This document shows positions 45,400 through 57,328 of a stretch of 64,000 nucleotides of DNA, in pieces (position 1 is the stretch's first letter; each line of letters starts with the position of its first letter). The position numbers and the translations under genes are program-made. The notes beneath the pieces are model-generated. The model made no database searches. It saw only the letters and a program-made list of their open reading frames with translations, and was not told the DNA's origin. Where the stretch lies: the NCBI GenBank assembly GCA_010015805.1, contig ML978127.1, positions 1,302,001 through 1,366,000 on the forward strand, written 5' to 3'. This DNA comes from Rhizodiscina lignyota (lineage: Eukaryota > Ascomycota > Dothideomycetes > Aulographales > Rhizodiscinaceae).

Positions 45400-47437
45400 C
45401 TAGATGCGGATGAGGTGTGTAAGAAGCTGATCAAGCTTCGTCCAGTTGTCCGCCGTAGTGGCGAACTTTCGATGCTTCTTCGATAGAATGTGCTTTTCTA
45501 AAGTTAGTAACGACATTGGATGAAGATGAATGGTAGTGGACTTACCTCTTCGAAGTCATTGAATTTGTCCTGGCAGTTTTCGCAGTAGCCTGGCTTGAGT
45601 TCTCGCTCCACAGCTTTCTTCTTTCGAGTAGCCTTTACTTTTTGCTTCACTTCTTCTTCTTCATCTTCCATATCCTCATCGATGGGTACCAGTTGCTCTG
45701 CCTTTCGTTTGCGTTGCACTGGCCTATCATTGTTGATTGCTGCCCGCACATCATTCATGTATGATGACGGGATGCTGTTTGTGGATTGCGCACTATTCTT
45801 CGCGAACACTTTTCTCTTAAGCTGAGTTACCTCTCTGCTTGTACCTGCTCTCGCTCCAGGAGCAGCGGCAGTGGATGAGATCATCTGCGACTTGATTGCC
45901 GAAGTGACATTAGACGGTTGAACGCCAGACGCAATTGGTTCTCCGGCAACAATGCGAGGAAGTTGACGAAGACTAGCTTGAGCGCTACCGAATAGAGGTG
46001 GAGGAAGATTCTGGGTGTCTGTGCTACCTCGTTTCGCGGGAATGGTCTTTGGTGGATCCAAGGGCTTGACAAGAGCCTCATTGGGGTTCTGTACAGTGGC
46101 AGCAGCATGGTTTCTACGCGTTGCAAGGTTGTTATTCTCGGTTAGAATTCGACTGTCGCCTTGCTTTTGTTCTCTTGCCTGTTGCATGGCGAAAGCAGCG
46201 CGCGTACGCGGAGCAGCAGTGGCTTGGGTCTGGTCTCTGAGCATCTTTTGCTTTGCTTTTGCTTGTTGCAATTTGAGCTTCCTCGCGGATGCTTGATCGT
46301 CGACAAATGGGCATCTGCCAGCAGGAGTGGCTCGAAGCTGTGGCCACTGTCCATCTTCCTTTCGTTCTGGCTTGGCATAATCTCGGACCATGACTGGCTT
46401 GGTTTGCTCATCCATATCGTGGACATAGATATAGTATCCTCTGAATTGCGTCATCTCTTGAACCGCGACCGTCACATCACGATCTGCTGGTCCATGGAGT
46501 TTCTCCTGTTGCAGCAGGGTTGACAAATCTGGTTGGCCATGAGGGACGGTGGACGCTCCACGAGTTCTTGTATCATGACCATGACGTACTCCTTCTCCTG
46601 TAGAAGTATCAAACATTGTCATCATTATACGTTGCAGCTTCTCTAAAGCCCATATCTTCATTCCCAAGTCTCTTGCCCTCTGAAGTACATCGACGGCTTT
46701 CCGTGGCGGCTCGAAGCTGAATTTGCCCTTTGCCTGTCCATGATGGTCCTGAGAACGGTCAAGAACAGAGGGGTTGATGGTTGCTTGTGGTGCAACGGCC
46801 TCTGAGCTGGAGCTAGACGTGACAGGTGGTATTGGACGAGTGGTGATGACATGTGTGACGGACTTTGAGAAGAACTTGTCGTCTCTCTAAACAGATGAAC
46901 TTCTATTAGCCAGGTGAAAATGGCGAGGACAAGTGACATTGTCAATCTTACAGCTCCAAGTGCATGAAGGCCCGATAGAACTTCGCCCTTCATATCCGAC
47001 GGGATACTATCCAGGTAGAACACAAAACTCGGAAAGACCTTTTTGTAGTGGTTCTGCCATTGTCGAATATGCTCCAGAGTCTGCTCGTTATATTGCTGTC
47101 GGTCTACCGCCTGTTGGGTGGGCTTCGGTTCGCGTGCTGCTTCGAGTTTTCTCTGAAGAGTTGTTGGTTGGCCCTTGCCGACTCTTTTGAGAAGTATATT
47201 GCGGCGCTGTATTGATTCTTCCGTCTCTACCACCTGTCTCTTCGATGGTGGTGGCTGGCCGTACACAAGTTCGCGTTGCTCCATGCTCTGTGGTCGAGGT
47301 CGCTTCCCGGCAGTCGCGCCGACAGTGACTGCTCGAAACGGCGAATTGGCGGCATTAGGCACGTCGGCGAGAGGTACTCTTCGTCCTGCCATGTTGGATG
47401 GCACACTGGGTGATGGAGGTATCGACACAGATGCCAT
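45400..47437 (-). CDS. DBF4: Dbf4, regulatory subunit of the Cdc7 kinase (639 aa)
   Basis: Three minus-strand exons: 47437-46952, 46886-45546, 45492-45400. The second acceptor must be the AAAAG at 45493, not the nearer TTTAG, to keep frame. Motif N (BRCT-like) spans the first intron, around FPSFVFYLDSIPSDMKGEV and FFSKSVTHVITTRPIP. Motif M is PVMVRDYAKP through GRCPFVDD. The C-terminal zinc finger (motif C) spans the last intron: PGYCENCQDKFNDFEE then HILSKKHRKFA, two Cys and two His, with NWTKLDQLL closing it. Dbf4 activates Cdc7 to phosphorylate MCM helicase at origins. I start at MASVSIPPS because no ATG lies upstream in frame. A MluI cell-cycle box sits 136 bp upstream. Confidence 0.93.
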
Positions 47438-48954
47438 GTATATATGAGAACGTGCAAGGCTGGGATGCCTTGCAAGCTGTAGCTCACCGTTTGTGGAGGG
47501 GCAGTGGAGCACACGCGACTGCTACACGTCGAGGTGCAGCTAGCGGCGGGATGATGGAATCATAGTCTGACGACGCGTTTGACGAGCAAAGAGCAAAGGA
47601 GAATGCAAATTGGAGTTGGGAGAGAACGGAGTGAAGAGAAGCTTCAGTGAGTGAAGAGCACAGACGAGAGGTGGTTGTTGATGGTCGTTGAATGTTGTTG
47701 GATCCGTCCAGCGTGCCGGCCAAACGTCAGTGCGGCGAAATTCGCGCTAACGCAGGTTCAACTCCACGGCAACAGCGATTCGCGCTTGCTGCATGCGTCC
47801 ACCATAATACGGATCTTCTCATCGCTCCAAGCGCATTCTTTTCCAATAATCCACATCACAATTGGCATTGAGCGGTCTCGTCTCTTTGTTGCGAGCGCAG
47901 TGCTACGTAGCCATGCGACATTGTTCCACAACCGAGATTCTCCGCAAGCAGCACGGCAGTCAAGTTTTCGGACGACTAACCGCGAATCCACTTCATTTAC
48001 CATTTGGTAGACTATATGATCAGGAAGCGCCGGGTAATGCCTTGGCTTTGATTGTTGATATGAACAGTTGCTGTGTTCTGGGTGGAGTGCGGTTCTGCTT
48101 ATATTATCATCAAGCGTCGTCTCAATGCCTCACGCGATAGTCGCGTGGTCGAGTCTCCAACAAAGGCAACGCACGTTAATCGTGATACCATTCCGTCTCT
48201 TTGTTCTCAGTGATGGATCGCCAGGACTCTTTCATGCCAGATCGACCTACAATAGTATTGTATTTGAAAAGTTGCGCTCTCACCTACTATCTTGGATAAT
48301 GCTTATATCCTCAAGTCCACGCTTGCCTTTTTACCTGTTTTCTTCCCCAGAAACACATTCCGAAGGTCCAATCATCAATATCACGCATAAGCACAATGTC
48401 TGGAAAGATCTCCTCCGATATTAGCACTGGGTTTTCATCAATCCCAAGGTTCGGAAGATGCATTGTCATGTAGATTTCAATTAATCCATTCAAGTACGGA
48501 ACTGAACCCATTGTAAGCTCATTCAACCTCATAACTGTACAATCGCCGCTGAGAGCGAAGGTTCTTTCTCGACGCAGTATTATAAATATATTTAACTATG
48601 GAGCTCCCTGCAGTACATTATACATGTACCCCGCAAACGAGTGGTGAGTGAAATTCCCTTGCTGAAGCGGACTCGGCAGGTTTGGTCATAGGCTAATTCT
48701 TCATTCCCTAGTTCGACCACCGATTTACTCTACAAGAAAATGCATGATCCGGGGAATTATACAAATGCAGGAACCGAAATATTGATCTGTCTTTGCGATC
48801 TTTGAGTACGAACATTCCCAGCTTCATCGCTCTCAATTGCACCGAGATGATTATTTTGTCGGGCGTGCCTTTTCAAAAATACCCGTCTTAAAGACACATG
48901 TAGGTTGCATTCCATTTTGAGACGTCTGTCATTTCCTTCATTCCTGCGCCCACC
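47438..48954. promoter_or_regulatory. Divergent promoter region DBF4 / GH79
   Basis: 1.5 kb. ACGCGT at 47573-47578 is a MluI cell-cycle box close to DBF4. The half nearer GH79 is AT-rich. No supportable gene. Confidence 0.45.
47573..47578. promoter_or_regulatory. MluI cell-cycle box upstream of DBF4
   Basis: Exact ACGCGT, the MBF recognition core in yeasts, 136 bp upstream of the DBF4 start codon. In fission yeast the orthologue dfp1 is cell-cycle regulated. A six-base match can occur by chance. Confidence 0.4.
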
Positions 48955-50688
48955 ATGTTCAAGTCTGCGCTTCTTTCCACTGTTTTTAACACTCTGTTCG
49001 CAGTTTGCGAGATAATCCCACTCGTTGTTCAGACCACTCCTCCTGCATCCGCTTCCACCATCGTTCCATTAGACTTCTTATCCTACTCGATTGAGTTCTC
49101 GTTCTGGGGAGACTATGCAGGATTCAACGCGACAAATGAATTCACAAACAACCTGATTGGAAACCTGAAGACGGAGACAGGCCAAGATCTCATAATCAGA
49201 GTCGGTGGCGCAACTCAGTCGGTATTATCTAATTATAATATATGCATGCATTGCTAATGCGGAGTTCAGAGACCGTACGACATACATCGCCAGCCAAAAG
49301 CAGCCCATCATCAACAACTGGGACTACACCTACAATCTCGACCAACCTAAGAACTCTACTATCGGACCATCCTTCTGGCGCTCATTCAATCGTCTCTCTA
49401 GCACAAAATATATCTTTGGACTCAACTTTTTCAAGAATGACTCGACGTTTATGCAGAACCTGTACGGCGAGGTCTCCGAGTCGCGCAAGAACATCCCGAC
49501 AGAGAAGCTGTACCTATTCGAACTGGGCAATGAGAACGACGTCGGCACGGGCAATGGATTCCGGCCCGCAAACTGGACGCAGAAAGATTACGTGAATGAA
49601 TGGGTTTACCGCACTGAGCATCTCCAATCGAAAAATAATGATAAGTTGCGGTTTTATGCGCCAAGTTTCGCAGGCTTGGGGAACGATGTCTTTTCGCCCA
49701 TTACAGTGTGGAACTCGACGTATGACTATGACCAAGACGGATGGATCGCGGAGGTCTCGCAGCATGGGTACGTCGTCTCTTGATACGTTATGGGTTCGCT
49801 TGCTGATATGCATTTCGTTTCATACAGGTATGTCACATTCGCAACAAGGAACCCGACTCTTGCAAGTGAGTGTAAAATCATGGCATGCTAATGCTGTTCA
49901 CTAAATTCTCCATAAGGCGACATCATGAACCACACAACGACAAGCAGATTTGTTGCTCCATTCGTAAACCTGAACAACTTCCACACATCACACGGCCGAA
50001 TATTCACCATCGGAGAGACGAATAGTGTCGCCGGCCAGGGCGCATTCAACGTGTCTGATGTTTTCGGGTCTGCTTTATGGGGTATCGACTTCAGCCTGCT
50101 TTCTGCTGCCAACGTTAGTTCATGCCTCATAGGCTTTGCGATAAGGGATGCTGACGGCCGTAGAATATCACCCGCCTCCACTTCCACCAGGGAACGGCAT
50201 ATCGCTATGCTTCCTGGCAGCCGGTAACAGTTAATGGTACAGCTCCATTGACGAAGCCCCCATACTACGGCAACATATTCGTTGCCCGATTCATAGGCAG
50301 CTCAAACAACACGCAGATAATGAATTACCCGCTCGACGGAGAGTCCAACGTAGCGTATGCCGCATATGATGGCGGCAAACTGGCACGGATGGCCTTCCTG
50401 AACATGGATATATACAATCTGACTGCATCGGCCGGGGCTCCGAAACCATCGAATACATTCGTTTTCAACGCACCTTCGTGGGCGACGAGTGCAGAGGTGA
50501 CGAAGTTGACCGCTCCAGAAGCGACGTCGAATACTACGATTACGTTCGGAGGATACTCGTACGATTATAATCTCGCCAAAGGGAGGCCGGTTAAGGTCTC
50601 AAATGGGACGTCCATGATTATGCCTAATAATGGAGTTTTCAGCGTCGAGGTTGCGGCGAGCGAGGCTGTTATTGTGGCATTACAGTGA
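48955..50688 (+). CDS. Secreted glycoside hydrolase family 79 (beta-glucuronidase/heparanase type), 506 aa
   Basis: Five exons: 48955-49217, 49270-49767, 49828-49865, 49917-50113, 50164-50688. Signal peptide at residues 1-18. The fold shows RVGGATQ joined across intron 1 to DRTTYI, matching the RIGG-TQDR block of GH79. The acid/base Glu is in LFELGNEND (about residue 176), and the nucleophile in IFTIGETNS (about residue 300). The C-terminal 130 residues, from YGNIFVARFIG, match the beta-sandwich found after GH79 catalytic domains and end in EAVIVALQ. Intron 1 has a non-consensus GTCGGT donor; the alternative GTATTA/GGAG pair is also in frame but inserts residues into the conserved block. The enzyme probably removes glucuronic acid from arabinogalactan or similar plant or fungal glycans. 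Confidence 0.88.
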
Positions 50689-50883
50689 AAATGTCAATTC
50701 GAGGCTCAGCAAGCAAACATTGCCTTTATTCGATATGGAATCTTCTTGAGTAATTCTAAGAGACTATTACAAGTCTTCATCTGATAGCATAAGCAATAAA
50801 GTGAAAAGAAAAGTTAGAAGTACACTATCGTCCTCAACTCAACACGCTATTCAACTGATTAACTCCTCAAGTCTCATTCAGAT

Positions 50884-53160
50884 TTAGTTCTTCTGCGTGA
50901 ACAGGGTCAAATAGCCCTCCTTCAACACCTTAAGCGCATCAAAGCCGCCCTCAAACACTTGCTGCGCAGAACCCTGTCCTTCACCAACCGCAGCTTCAGC
51001 CAAGCCCTGAAGTCCCATCATCGTGGCAGAATTGCCTGCACTCGAGAGCACGAAATTGCTGATTGTACGCTCCCAGCTGTCTTCCCTTCCGGATCGCGAT
51101 AGAATTTGATCCAAGATACTCGCTTCGGCAGCGATCCCTTCGACGCCATTCTGCACTGCAGACTCGGCGAGGGTGACACCTGCCAGGGCGGCGAAATGGT
51201 GGAAGAACGGAGATGGCTGAACTATTTCATTGGGTAGGATGTTGAGCACTTTGCCTGCATGCTCAACCAACGAAGCCTGGGGGACGTACTCCTGAAGTCG
51301 CAGGACGAGCGATTCGACATGCCAGAAAGCAGCGTGAAGAACCGGATAGTTGGCGATGTAAGACTGCATATCTTCTCGCATACGGTCGATTTGCGCCTGA
51401 CAGAGCGTGGCAGCCATGTTTTTCATCTGCTGTAATGGGCTAGGATCGAGAAGGTCTGTGTTGAGTGATGGCGGAAAGTCAGGGATAATGTCTGCAAGGT
51501 GAGCCAGAACGAAAGAGAGGCCTGTAATACGGATTAGACGAAATCAAATTGAGTGGCAGTATTGACTTACGCGCTAATTGGTAGCATTGCTGCCCAAGCA
51601 TACCAGCACTCAGGTCCTCAGGCAGAAGCGTGAGACCACGGGCGGAAATCATCTGGGGAGAAGCATTGCCAATCGCGTACCACTTGTCGAGTATGAAAAT
51701 GGCCACGTATAGCCTGCGAGCTAGCTTGCTCTCAGAGTCTCCCATGCCTTCAGTTAGCTTCTGCGGGTTCGGGCGCAGGTTGATTCTGATATCCGTCGCA
51801 AGAATGTTCGCTCTGGACAGCCAAGATCTGCTTGAGGGCATGGCTGCTCCATGAGCTGGCACCGGACCGAGAGCATCGGTCGTCAGTGCGAGGAGAATGA
51901 GCGTCTCGATCATGACCAGATTCTTGGCAGTGGAAGTCGTAAGGTCAAACTCCGCTGTATGGAACATGGTAGCTGCCTCCTGGATCTGAGAAGCATCAAC
52001 GGGGCCCTTGCCTGGTGACGTCGCACGAACGAAGCAGCTCATAGCCTTCGAGAATGCTGAGCGGACTATATCAGGGACTTGCCCCATGAGCGCTCGAAGG
52101 AAAGCCTGATCAGCTGGGAGAATAGGGAGCGTCGCTTGGATGATTTGATGGCATCTACCCGAGATTAGTATGCGCTGAGATCAAGAACATCAAATAGCTT
52201 ACTCTTTCAAAACATTCTCATCCAGCTCTTGCGTAGTAGCGGATTGCAGAGCTGACAGATCTGGGCCAGACACGCTCATTGGAGGCGCGCTGTGCCAGAA
52301 TGAGCTGGTGTCGCCATTTCCGGTATAGTCAAGACGACCATCGCTTGGTGCGCCAGACTGGGCTTGATGCATGCCATCGATGGGACCGCCAGGAGAGTAC
52401 ATGGAAAGATCAGCGGGCTCCGGTTTACCAATCCTATGTGCAGCTTGTGGCACATATTCCCGTATTGCGCTTTCAACGTTCTGCAGGCGCTCGTCGAGTT
52501 TGCTGATATATCTGCACATTGTTAGCAATGTTTAATAGTCTAAAGACTTCTTGGAGGCTAATAAGCGAATGTCATTTACCCTTTGCTTGGTCCTCTCTTC
52601 TGAGGAACTCTGCTGAACTGGCACTGTAGACCAGACTTCCTACAGGCGAGGCACGCCTCGATGCCAAGCTCCTGCCCCTCTTCGGACTCACACTTCACCT
52701 ACGATAGATTTAGAGTCCCGAAAAAATGATACATGGGATGGCAAGCAGTTAAGCTCAGTACCTTCTTGCGCCGACACTCATCACAGGCTCGCGTGTTCTT
52801 CTGCCGCTTATCCTCCTTCGTCTTCTGCCGTTTACGCTTGCGCGTGCCGCCCTCTGACTCGCTACCATCATCGTCATCATCATCAAACTCTGCTCGACCA
52901 TCAAGATGGCCCATGGCATCCTGCGCCATCTGCTGATGAGGATCAGGGCCGTGCATGGCCTGACCCATGGGCTGGGGTATCATCACGTTCTCAGCATGGT
53001 GCATGTCGTTGTTGAGCTGGCGCGAGAGCTCCTCGCTCAACTGCACCATGGCCGGCACGTCTGAAGATTGCGACACGGCATTTTGGCCGTAGAATGGCAC
53101 TCCAGAGGCAACTTGGGCGGAGTTGGGCGAGGGATAGGATCCCGGCCGCTGGTTGCTCAT
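50884..53160 (-). CDS. Zn2Cys6 transcription factor, RGT1-like (682 aa)
   Basis: Five minus-strand exons: 53160-52762, 52698-52580, 52511-52203, 52154-51571, 51521-50884. A Gln/Asp/Met-rich N-terminus with an acidic run (FDDDDDDGSESE) and a basic patch (RKRKRQKTKEDKRQKN) precedes the finger RACDECRRKKVKC. The other three Cys follow in EACLACRKSGLQC; intron 1 cuts the finger after RRKK. The spacer between Cys3 and Cys4 is 12 residues, longer than usual. The linker FSRVPQKRGPSKGYISKLDERL is the best clue: KRGPSKGY after the finger is a mark of Rgt1, the glucose-transporter repressor of yeast. The rest is a helical middle homology region. Orthology is inferred from that linker only. Confidence 0.87.
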
Positions 53161-55611
53161 CGCGCCGTTTCGTTCAGCTAATCGTATGAAGATGTTTGAG
53201 ATGCTCAAAGACGTGTGAATGAACTTGGTCGAAGGGATGAAAAGAAAGGACGATGCGCGTTGATGGAGATATCAACGCGACGACTGTTGCGGTTGACAGA
53301 AGACGGACAGAGAGGAATGGCGACGGGCGCGATGTTTTTCTAGGTGCACGTGTTCTACCTACCTCTATTCGCGCTAGCGCGAGTTGGGATTGCTGCTTTC
53401 ACTTCACAACAGTGCATTTTGACAAAGGCTCGCAACTCCATCAAAGTCGACGAGTATATACTGGCATATGCACGCATGGTAGTTGGGAGAGGTGGAGTTT
53501 GCCTATCCACCCGGAAAATCAGTAGGCGCGAGAGCTCTTGAAGCGCTACGGAGACTCGATTTTCCCAAGGCCGAACGGCCTGGAGTCACAATTCGCCGTC
53601 GTTTCCCTTTCATGGGTGAAGGAAAAGGCACGCTTTTCCGTCTTACAACCAATAATAACACGGCATGAATTTGTTGAACTTCGTGTCTGAAACGTTCTGT
53701 TACTCTGCGAACCCGTGGCGACCTCCAGGTATCATCAGAACGGCAGCTCGAGTGTTGAGGCAAGATTAACCTAGGTTGAACTACAATATGGAGTTTCGCA
53801 TCCACCGAAAATATTGGTCCTTCAGTCTATCTGCGAATGTCTTCCGGTACGCCAATGCTGTTCAGAAACCAATTTTCCAACTTCTCATGCCTCTGTCCAA
53901 TCTTCGTCCTGCGATGCGTTGTGTCACCAAGGAGCAGTATCTTCATAAATTCGCAGTACAGTAGAGCCGTCCCACGCATGTACATCTGCCATTCAGCGCG
54001 AGAAAAGGTAATAATCCATATCTGCATGAGTCTGCAGTGTCCCGTTCGGAGCCAAGTCAATCATCTTCTCTGGGATTCTCCCGCATATTCGAAGCATGCC
54101 GAGTACCTTATCCACGTCGGAAGGTTTGTTTGCTATCACGGATTTCTACTTCAAGCTCACCGGAAGTCGATGGAGTACAGTCGGAATAGACTTCATATGA
54201 GGTTTCATGTTATGATCATCGGACGAGGCAATCATACAGGCAGTGCGCACAGTATAAGCGATGTCGTTCTTGTTGGCTTCGTCCCAGGAAGGACGAGGTG
54301 CACAAACGGCACGCGGGGAACTGTGCCTAGAATCTGGTGTTCGCAGGACACAGCAAACGAGGTAGAGGCTGGAATCTGGTGTCGCCCATACTTTGCTTCC
54401 AAAAGCCATCAATTACGCATTCCCAGACTCGATCAGCGCTACGAGGACACGCAAGCACACTGTCCTGGTGGTAAAGCGGTCCAGGGTCGCAGTATTGGTG
54501 CAAGAATGACAGGGGCACGAGCTGATCTAATGATGCAGGGCGATGGCTAAGCTCATCGCCGCCCGGCGGATCATCGTCTAACGCGCAAGGGTATCGGGGG
54601 GGTAGTGCCCGTCAGAGCGCCACTGGCAATTGCTCGATTCTCGAGGCGTTCCGCATCTCCAGGCCTGTGTACATACATGAGTGTGGTGCCTGGGCTGGTG
54701 CACGCATAGAATTGCACTTCTGTCAGGTCCGCACGAGGTGAGGAAGGCACAGCAGGCCGTTGGTGACAGCTGGGCGCCCCGGTCGCCCGGTGAGCGAGCG
54801 GTGGTTCGCGATGCGATGCGACGGGCGGCGGTCGAGGAGAGTGGGATGCTGTACGATTGTGACGAGCTCACCGAACAGCGCAAACGCGCGCCCTAGTCGC
54901 ACGCGGAGCTTTGTCGATGCAACTGAAGATGGGGGCATGCTCGCACTCCACACGCATTCCCCGCAGATCAAGAAGTGAGGCCGGGCTTGAAATAGAGCTC
55001 ATGACCCAGCGTGCGGCGGATAAAGAGAAAAAATCGGAGAGGCCTGGCGCTGACTTGCCTGGTTGGTCTCTTCACCGTGCTTCGCCTGACCATTCCTCTT
55101 GCAGGCTAGGGAGCAGTGCCCCCATCGTCACCCGCGCTTCAGTAGTAAAAGCCTGCGGACTCGCACCCACGCCGCCCTCTCTTGCCTCTTTCTTCCCTCC
55201 TACCACTCTGTAATTCCTGACGAAGGGAACAACACCACTGCAATCGCTGACAGGGCCAGCGCCGTTGCTGGTGCACACGCTTCCTACGGCCAGCGCCTTT
55301 TGGTGCGTGGTTTGTACGGTTTTGTCTCTTCTACTTGCTTCGGCTTTTCGTCTCGTCTGGTACCGTCGGCGCTCTGCTGCACACTTCAACCCGCCTCACC
55401 ACCACAACCAATTCTTAATCTTGCACCAACCACCCAATCCGAAGCTATGATCGTGGATCTTTAAGACCCGCGCCCCTCATATTTCTCCCTGCCTTCGTGG
55501 CATAGGCCGCCGAATCGATTCAATTCGACCACCTCTACCGCAACCAACGCACGCACTCACCCAAGACTAAGCGGCCGGCGCGCCCCCATCTACCCCATCA
55601 ATTGAACAGAC
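53161..55611. other. Long divergent intergenic region, possibly with an unrecognised gene
   Basis: 2.45 kb between two transcription factor genes. It holds a 237-codon plus-strand frame (53837-54550) that lies partly opposite a 77-codon minus-strand frame (53827-54060), reported separately. The right end (55130-55611) is CT-rich on the plus strand and is probably the copper-fist gene's promoter and leader. Confidence 0.45.
53837..54550 (+). CDS. Uncertain open frame of 237 aa
   Basis: ATG-started and longer than expected by chance in non-coding DNA at this base composition. The product is rich in His, Arg, Cys and Met, has no motif or signal I recognise, and its codon use is less C/G-ending than neighbouring genes. 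It may be a shadow of a gene on the other strand, where 53827-54060 reads more protein-like (for example LLLGDTTHRRTKIGQRHEKL). I cannot assign a function. Confidence 0.2.
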   Translation: MSSGTPMLFRNQFSNFSCLCPIFVLRCVVSPRSSIFINSQYSRAVPRMYICHSAREKVIIHICMSLQCPVRSQVNHLLWDSPAYSKHAEYLIHVGRFVCYHGFLLQAHRKSMEYSRNRLHMRFHVMIIGRGNHTGSAHSISDVVLVGFVPGRTRCTNGTRGTVPRIWCSQDTANEVEAGIWCRPYFASKSHQLRIPRLDQRYEDTQAHCPGGKAVQGRSIGARMTGARADLMMQGDG

Positions 55612-57328
55612 ATGGTGCTGAAGGACGGAAACAAGTACGCATGTGAATCATGCATTCGTGGCCATCGCGTCAGTGGATGCAATCACACTGGTATGCTCTC
55701 GGCCGGATGGTGGATGCAATTGCGGGTACTGACATGGACTTATTCTTAGATCGGGAACTGCACTTCATCGCCCCCAAGGGTCGTCCTGTCAAGCAATGCG
55801 ACCATTGTCGTGGAGCTCGTAAATCTAAATCTCATCATGCGAAATGTGACTGTGGAGGAAGGAAGGAGAGGGGAGAAGTCAAACGTGAGCAATTCGTAAC
55901 CTTCACAGCCCTGCGTTGTGTCTAATAAGAGCAGCAGTTGACGACAAGAATTGTTGCTGCACGCTTGGAGATAACTGCATCTGTGGCCTGAAGAATGCGT
56001 CTGAGTTGCGCGTTGACACCGCACTTGCCAACCCGCCTCACCCCAGGCCTGGTCTGGTCAAAGGAACTTCGGAGAGCCACATCGAGACATACTATAATGA
56101 GCAACACAAGGCTTGCCATAAGCCCAAACACTATAGTCAGATGCATGGAGTACCTTATCCATGCCCCAGGACGAACACCGGAAGTGGCGCATCGAACACC
56201 CCCAGCAGTGCTGATTGTCAAGGTCAAATTCGCAGGATGGAGATCCCGCACCGCGGCTCCAAGGATGATTCAGCTCTGCTGTCTCCATCGTCTGGACTCT
56301 ACTCCTCGTCAAGTCAAGCTCAACTGTCGGTTGACAACTTGCCACTTTCCTCTTTCTCTGGTGGCTCGCTTTTCAACTCCCAGACTTACCAGCAGTACTC
56401 GACGTCAACCCCTATCGAAGGTCAAGATCAACTACCATTCTCACCAAACGACTCTTGCTCGGAACAATTCTTGAACGAGTTGATGTCTGCGAATTCAACC
56501 ACAAGCCCCGCCGAAGAGTTGCTTTCGCAGCTTCAAACCACTCCTGACTTGTACCAAAGCCAAGAGGAAGTCTTTGGCGGCGATCATCCTAGCTTCTCTC
56601 CGGCTGATCTACCATTGACGTCGAGCACGTTCTCGACCAACTTCCCTCAGCCGACATCTTTTAGCGAGGAGTCCAACGCTCAGAGCGCCCCTGGTCTAAC
56701 TGCCGCTTCATCTACGACTCATTCTGAACTTGGGGACGCACACACCTTGATCGATGGCATGCCCAATCCTTTCGATGCAAACAACGTGTTTCCCGCTAGT
56801 TTTGACCTTCAGAATATGGCCAGCTTCACCGGGGGCAGTCCGACGACGGTGCAAAAGCCAGTGCAGCCTCCAACCTCTGAACCGGCTGAGAACTCACGTC
56901 GCTCCCTCGACATCGAGACCATGCGCAGCCTCTCAAGCTTCCCGGCCTTTGATGATACCCTCGAATCGTATCTGAGCAACACTGCTATCGTCAACTCCGC
57001 GGCTAGCGATGCGAATAGTTTTGTTGGCAGCTTCCCTGGCACTTCGGGCCTTGCTTTCGACACGCAGCAGCCAACCTCTACCCCTACATCGAACCCTGGC
57101 ACCTTCAAACCTTCACCTACGACTGTTAACTTTGATTCCGGTATGACATCCACCGCCGTGAACGACCGTCCTCGATCCATGCCAATCCCTATCGCCGGTG
57201 CTTACAACCCCAACACCACGATCAACAACCTCTACCCGCAGCTCGACCAAGACTTCTCCGCTGCCGCAGCTTGGGACCCATCTGCTCTCGACATAGGTAG
57301 CAGCAGCTTCCAATTTCCGCTGCAATAA
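55612..57328 (+). CDS. Copper-fist transcription factor (Ace1/Mac1/Cuf1 type), 535 aa
   Basis: Three exons: 55612-55690, 55750-55884 and 55935-57328 (the last start is uncertain). The copper-fist domain covers residues 1-62 across the first intron: MVLKDGNKYACESCIRGHR, then CNHTDRELHFIAPKGRPVKQ, the minor-groove contact, then CDHCRGARKSKSHHAKCDCG. After a short basic stretch comes CCCTLGDNCICG, a Cys cluster of the kind that binds Cu(I) in this family, which makes a copper-sensing role likely. The remaining 400 residues are Ser/Thr/Pro-rich with Phe-containing patches, like an activation region, and end FQFPLQ. By family it controls copper uptake or detoxification genes. The second intron ends in three overlapping in-frame acceptors. 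Confidence 0.93.

Noticed and set aside
47752-47765. tRNA B-box-like GGTTCAACTCC
   Set aside because: The T-stem arms do not pair and no A-box was found upstream.
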